Source: Natronocella acetinitrilica (GTDB lineage: Bacteria > Pseudomonadota > Gammaproteobacteria > Nitrococcales > Aquisalimonadaceae). Taken from it: 64,000 nt of DNA. The DNA lies in assembly GCF_024170285.1 (NCBI RefSeq), contig NZ_JALJXV010000002.1, positions 248,001 to 312,000 on the forward strand. Direction: 5' to 3'. The notes beneath the pieces were generated by a model. That model was not told the DNA's origin. It was given only the letters and a program-made list of their open reading frames with translations, and did no database searches. Below are positions 62,124 to 64,000 of this stretch, in pieces. The position numbers and the translations under genes are program-made. Position 1 is the stretch's first letter. Each line of letters opens with the position of its first letter.

Positions 62124-63478
62124 GCCTCACCCTCCGCAAGGACCAGGCGACGGAACTGATCGCCCCGATCCTCGAAGTTGCGGAACATGTCGAAGCTGGC
62201 ACAGGCGGGCGACAGCAGGACGGTATCCCCGGGGGCTGCGAGTTGACTCGCGATGCGAACAGCGGCATCCAGCGACGCAGCCGATTCCGTGGGTACCCGG
62301 CCGCTCACCGCGGCCTCGATAAGTGTCGCGTCCCGGCCCATGAGCACCACGGCGCGCACCTTGTTGGTCAGGGCCGCTGCCAGGGGCTGGAAATCCTGAC
62401 CCTTGCCCTCGCCACCCGCGATCAGGATCAGCGAGCCGGGTATACCAGCCACGGCAGCGGCCGTGGCACCCACGTTGGTGGCCTTGGAATCATTGATCCA
62501 GGCAACACCAGCATGCCGCGCAACCAGTTCCATGCGATGGGGCAGGCCCCGGAACTGCCGCAGCACTTCGAGGCAAACCGCTATCGGTGCGCCAAGGTCA
62601 GTTGCAAGGGCGATGGCCGCCGCACCGTTCAAGAGATTGTGCCGACCCTGCAGCTGCATCTCGGAGAGGGCCACCAGCCGTTCGTCGCCACGGAACAGCC
62701 AGCAGTCGTTATCCGTCTCGAGCAGGCCATAATCGTCGACTGACCGGGGCGCACTCTTACCAAACCAGACAGTACGGCGGCCCCTGATCGCCATGCGCCG
62801 AACCAGGGCGTCATCCCGATTGAGAACCATCAGGCCATTGCCACGGAAAATGCGCGACTTGATGTGGGCGTATGCATCGAGACTGTGATGACGATCCAGA
62901 TGATCTTCGCTCACGTTGAGCACCACGGATGCCACCGGCTTCAGGGCATTAACGGTTTCCAACTGGAAACTGGACAACTCCAACACATAGGCATCCGGAG
63001 CCGGTGCATCCCGCAGCAGATCCAGTGCCGGCGTGCCCAGATTGCCGCCTACGGCCACATCGAGGCCCGCTGCCTGGAGCATCTGGCCCACCAGGCTGGT
63101 CACGGTGCTCTTGCCGTTGGATCCGGTCACAGCGATGACCGGGGCATTCACGGCCTCGGCGAACAACTCAAGTTCACCGATAACCGGCACCCCGGCCGCA
63201 GCGGCTGCAGCAACCGCAGGGGTCTGCAGGGACACGCCAGGACTCAACACCACGCGTGCCGCGCGATGCAGACAATTCGCATCCAGACCGCCCATGAGCA
63301 GGGCGTGCTCGGGCAGCAAGCGCCTGGCCTGATCTAGGCCCGGGGGAGATTGCCGCGTGTCCATGACGGCAAGCTGGTAACCACGCGCATGCAAATAACG
63401 CAGGCAGGCCGAACCGGAGACCCCGAGGCCCACGATCACGGTCATCTCTGCGTTGTCATTGGTCATTGCAGCCTGCAT
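62120..63478 (-). CDS. murD: UDP-N-acetylmuramoylalanine-D-glutamate ligase MurD
   Basis: The 452-residue Mur ligase adds D-Glu. It shows VIVGLGVSGSACLRYLHARG, SPGVSLQTP, VTGSNGKSTVTSLVG, ELSSFQLETV, LNVSEDHLDRHHSLDAYAHIK, and INDSKATNVGATAAAV. The ATG at 63478 overlaps the mraY stop (TGATG); an ATG at 63466 is an alternative. The upstream extension of the frame lies inside mraY and is not translated. Confidence 0.96.
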   Translation of the reverse strand: MQAAMTNDNAEMTVIVGLGVSGSACLRYLHARGYQLAVMDTRQSPPGLDQARRLLPEHALLMGGLDANCLHRAARVVLSPGVSLQTPAVAAAAAAGVPVIGELELFAEAVNAPVIAVTGSNGKSTVTSLVGQMLQAAGLDVAVGGNLGTPALDLLRDAPAPDAYVLELSSFQLETVNALKPVASVVLNVSEDHLDRHHSLDAYAHIKSRIFRGNGLMVLNRDDALVRRMAIRGRRTVWFGKSAPRSVDDYGLLETDNDCWLFRGDERLVALSEMQLQGRHNLLNGAAAIALATDLGAPIAVCLEVLRQFRGLPHRMELVARHAGVAWINDSKATNVGATAAAVAGIPGSLILIAGGEGKGQDFQPLAAALTNKVRAVVLMGRDATLIEAAVSGRVPTESAASLDAAVRIASQLAAPGDTVLLSPACASFDMFRNFEDRGDQFRRLVLAEGEA

Positions 63479-64000
63479 CAGCGAATCTTCAGTGAAGCCA
63501 AACCGATCAGCACCAGAATCACGGTGATGATCCAGAAACGAACGATGACCCGCGGCTCGGGCCAACCCTTGAGTTCGAAGTGATGGTGCAACGGTGCCAT
63601 GCGGAAGATACGGCGGCCGGTCAGCTTGTAGGACGCCACCTGGAGGATCACCGAGACTGTCTCCATGACGAACACACCCGCCATGATGAACAGCACCAGC
63701 TCCTGACGAACCACTACTGCGAGCACGCCAAGGGCGGCTCCCAGGGCCAGTGCGCCCACATCGCCCATGAACACCTGGGCGGGATAGGCGTTGAACCACA
63801 GGAAACCCAGCCCTGCACCCACCAGCGCACCGCAGAAAATCACGACCTCACCAACGCCGGGCACGAACGGGATGCCAAGGTAGCTGGCAAAATTGAAATG
63901 CCCGGATGCGTAGGCGAACACCCCAAGGGCCCCGCCAACCAGCACCGTGGGATTGATTGCGAGCCCGTCCAGCCCGTCGGTCAGGTTCACGGCATTGGAT
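63478..64000 (-). CDS. mraY: Phospho-MurNAc-pentapeptide transferase MraY, C-terminal part (runs off the window edge)
   Basis: The fragment of about 173 residues holds the catalytic [34 protein letters not shown] with the active-site Asp, and the C-terminal [23 protein letters not shown] with the HHH motif. MraY transfers phospho-MurNAc-pentapeptide to undecaprenyl phosphate to make lipid I in the inner membrane. The N-terminal half lies beyond the window. Confidence 0.96.
   Translation of the reverse strand, partial: SNAVNLTDGLDGLAINPTVLVGGALGVFAYASGHFNFASYLGIPFVPGVGEVVIFCGALVGAGLGFLWFNAYPAQVFMGDVGALALGAALGVLAVVVRQELVLFIMAGVFVMETVSVILQVASYKLTGRRIFRMAPLHHHFELKGWPEPRVIVRFWIITVILVLIGLASLKIR

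Overview
The window reads as a chromosomal segment of a GC-rich, aerobic gammaproteobacterium. Its housekeeping gene order matches Pseudomonas-type genomes (ispB / rplU-rpmA-obgE-proB / rpsT / murJ-ribF-ileS, then pilBCD-coaE-zapD-yacG, then mutT-argJ-secA-DUF721-lpxC-ftsZAQ-ddl-murBC-murG-ftsW-murD-mraY). Two TRAP transporters, a 3-hydroxybutyrate pathway and a PhoB-type phosphate locus would suit a free-living aquatic or halophilic lineage such as Ectothiorhodospiraceae or a relative. That placement is inference; no rRNA is present. I see no insertion sequence, integrase, prophage or CRISPR array.

Layout. (1) 1-7.4 kb: conserved core with the ileS 5' end, ribF, murJ, rpsT, proB, obgE, rpmA, rplU, ispB and tRNA-Pro(CGG). 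(2) 7.4-15.1 kb: accessory genes: an AtzH-like/VOC gene pair, a PLD-helicase-DUF3427 protein, a zinc metallopeptidase that has lost one zinc ribbon, an agmatinase-family ureohydrolase, a CIA30 protein and a PhzF epimerase-like protein. (3) 15.2-21.9 kb: a compact module of unknown substrate: TRAP transporter (dctMQP), DJ-1/PfpI protein, XRE-cupin regulator, RidA and a metallo-beta-lactamase-fold hydrolase. A 46-47 bp composite inverted-repeat element occurs in both divergent intergenic regions of this module and nowhere else that I noticed. It is probably the operator of the XRE-cupin protein. (4) 21.9-30.7 kb: PAP2 phosphatase, GT4 glycosyltransferase, PhoU-like protein and Na/Pi symporter behind a three-repeat Pho box, orphan ParA, KatG and a coiled-coil OmpA-like envelope protein. 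(5) 30.9-40.8 kb: a FimX-like protein (two receivers, degenerate GGDEF and EAL) overlaps a PAS-sigma54 activator. Next come activator-site candidates, a -24/-12 promoter, and an operon of a second TRAP transporter, 3-hydroxybutyrate dehydrogenase and acetoacetyl-CoA synthetase. This looks like a complete uptake-to-acetoacetyl-CoA route for 3-hydroxybutyrate. (6) 41-46.6 kb: pilB-pilC-pilD-coaE-zapD-yacG. (7) 46.6-64 kb: mutT/thiE-like, argJ, secA, a DUF721 protein, lpxC and most of the division/cell-wall cluster on the minus strand, ending inside mraY.

The most interesting material is the XRE-cupin regulon with its paired operators, and the c-di-GMP-receptor-like/sigma54 activator pair controlling what appears to be 3-hydroxybutyrate import. 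Most antisense reading frames in this GC-rich DNA, including one of 789 codons opposite katG, are shadows. Gaps over 300 bases are 20216-20591 and 34412-34782; both are filled with regulatory sequence described below. Start sites were moved inward from the longest frame where ribosome-binding sites, overlaps or family alignment supported it.
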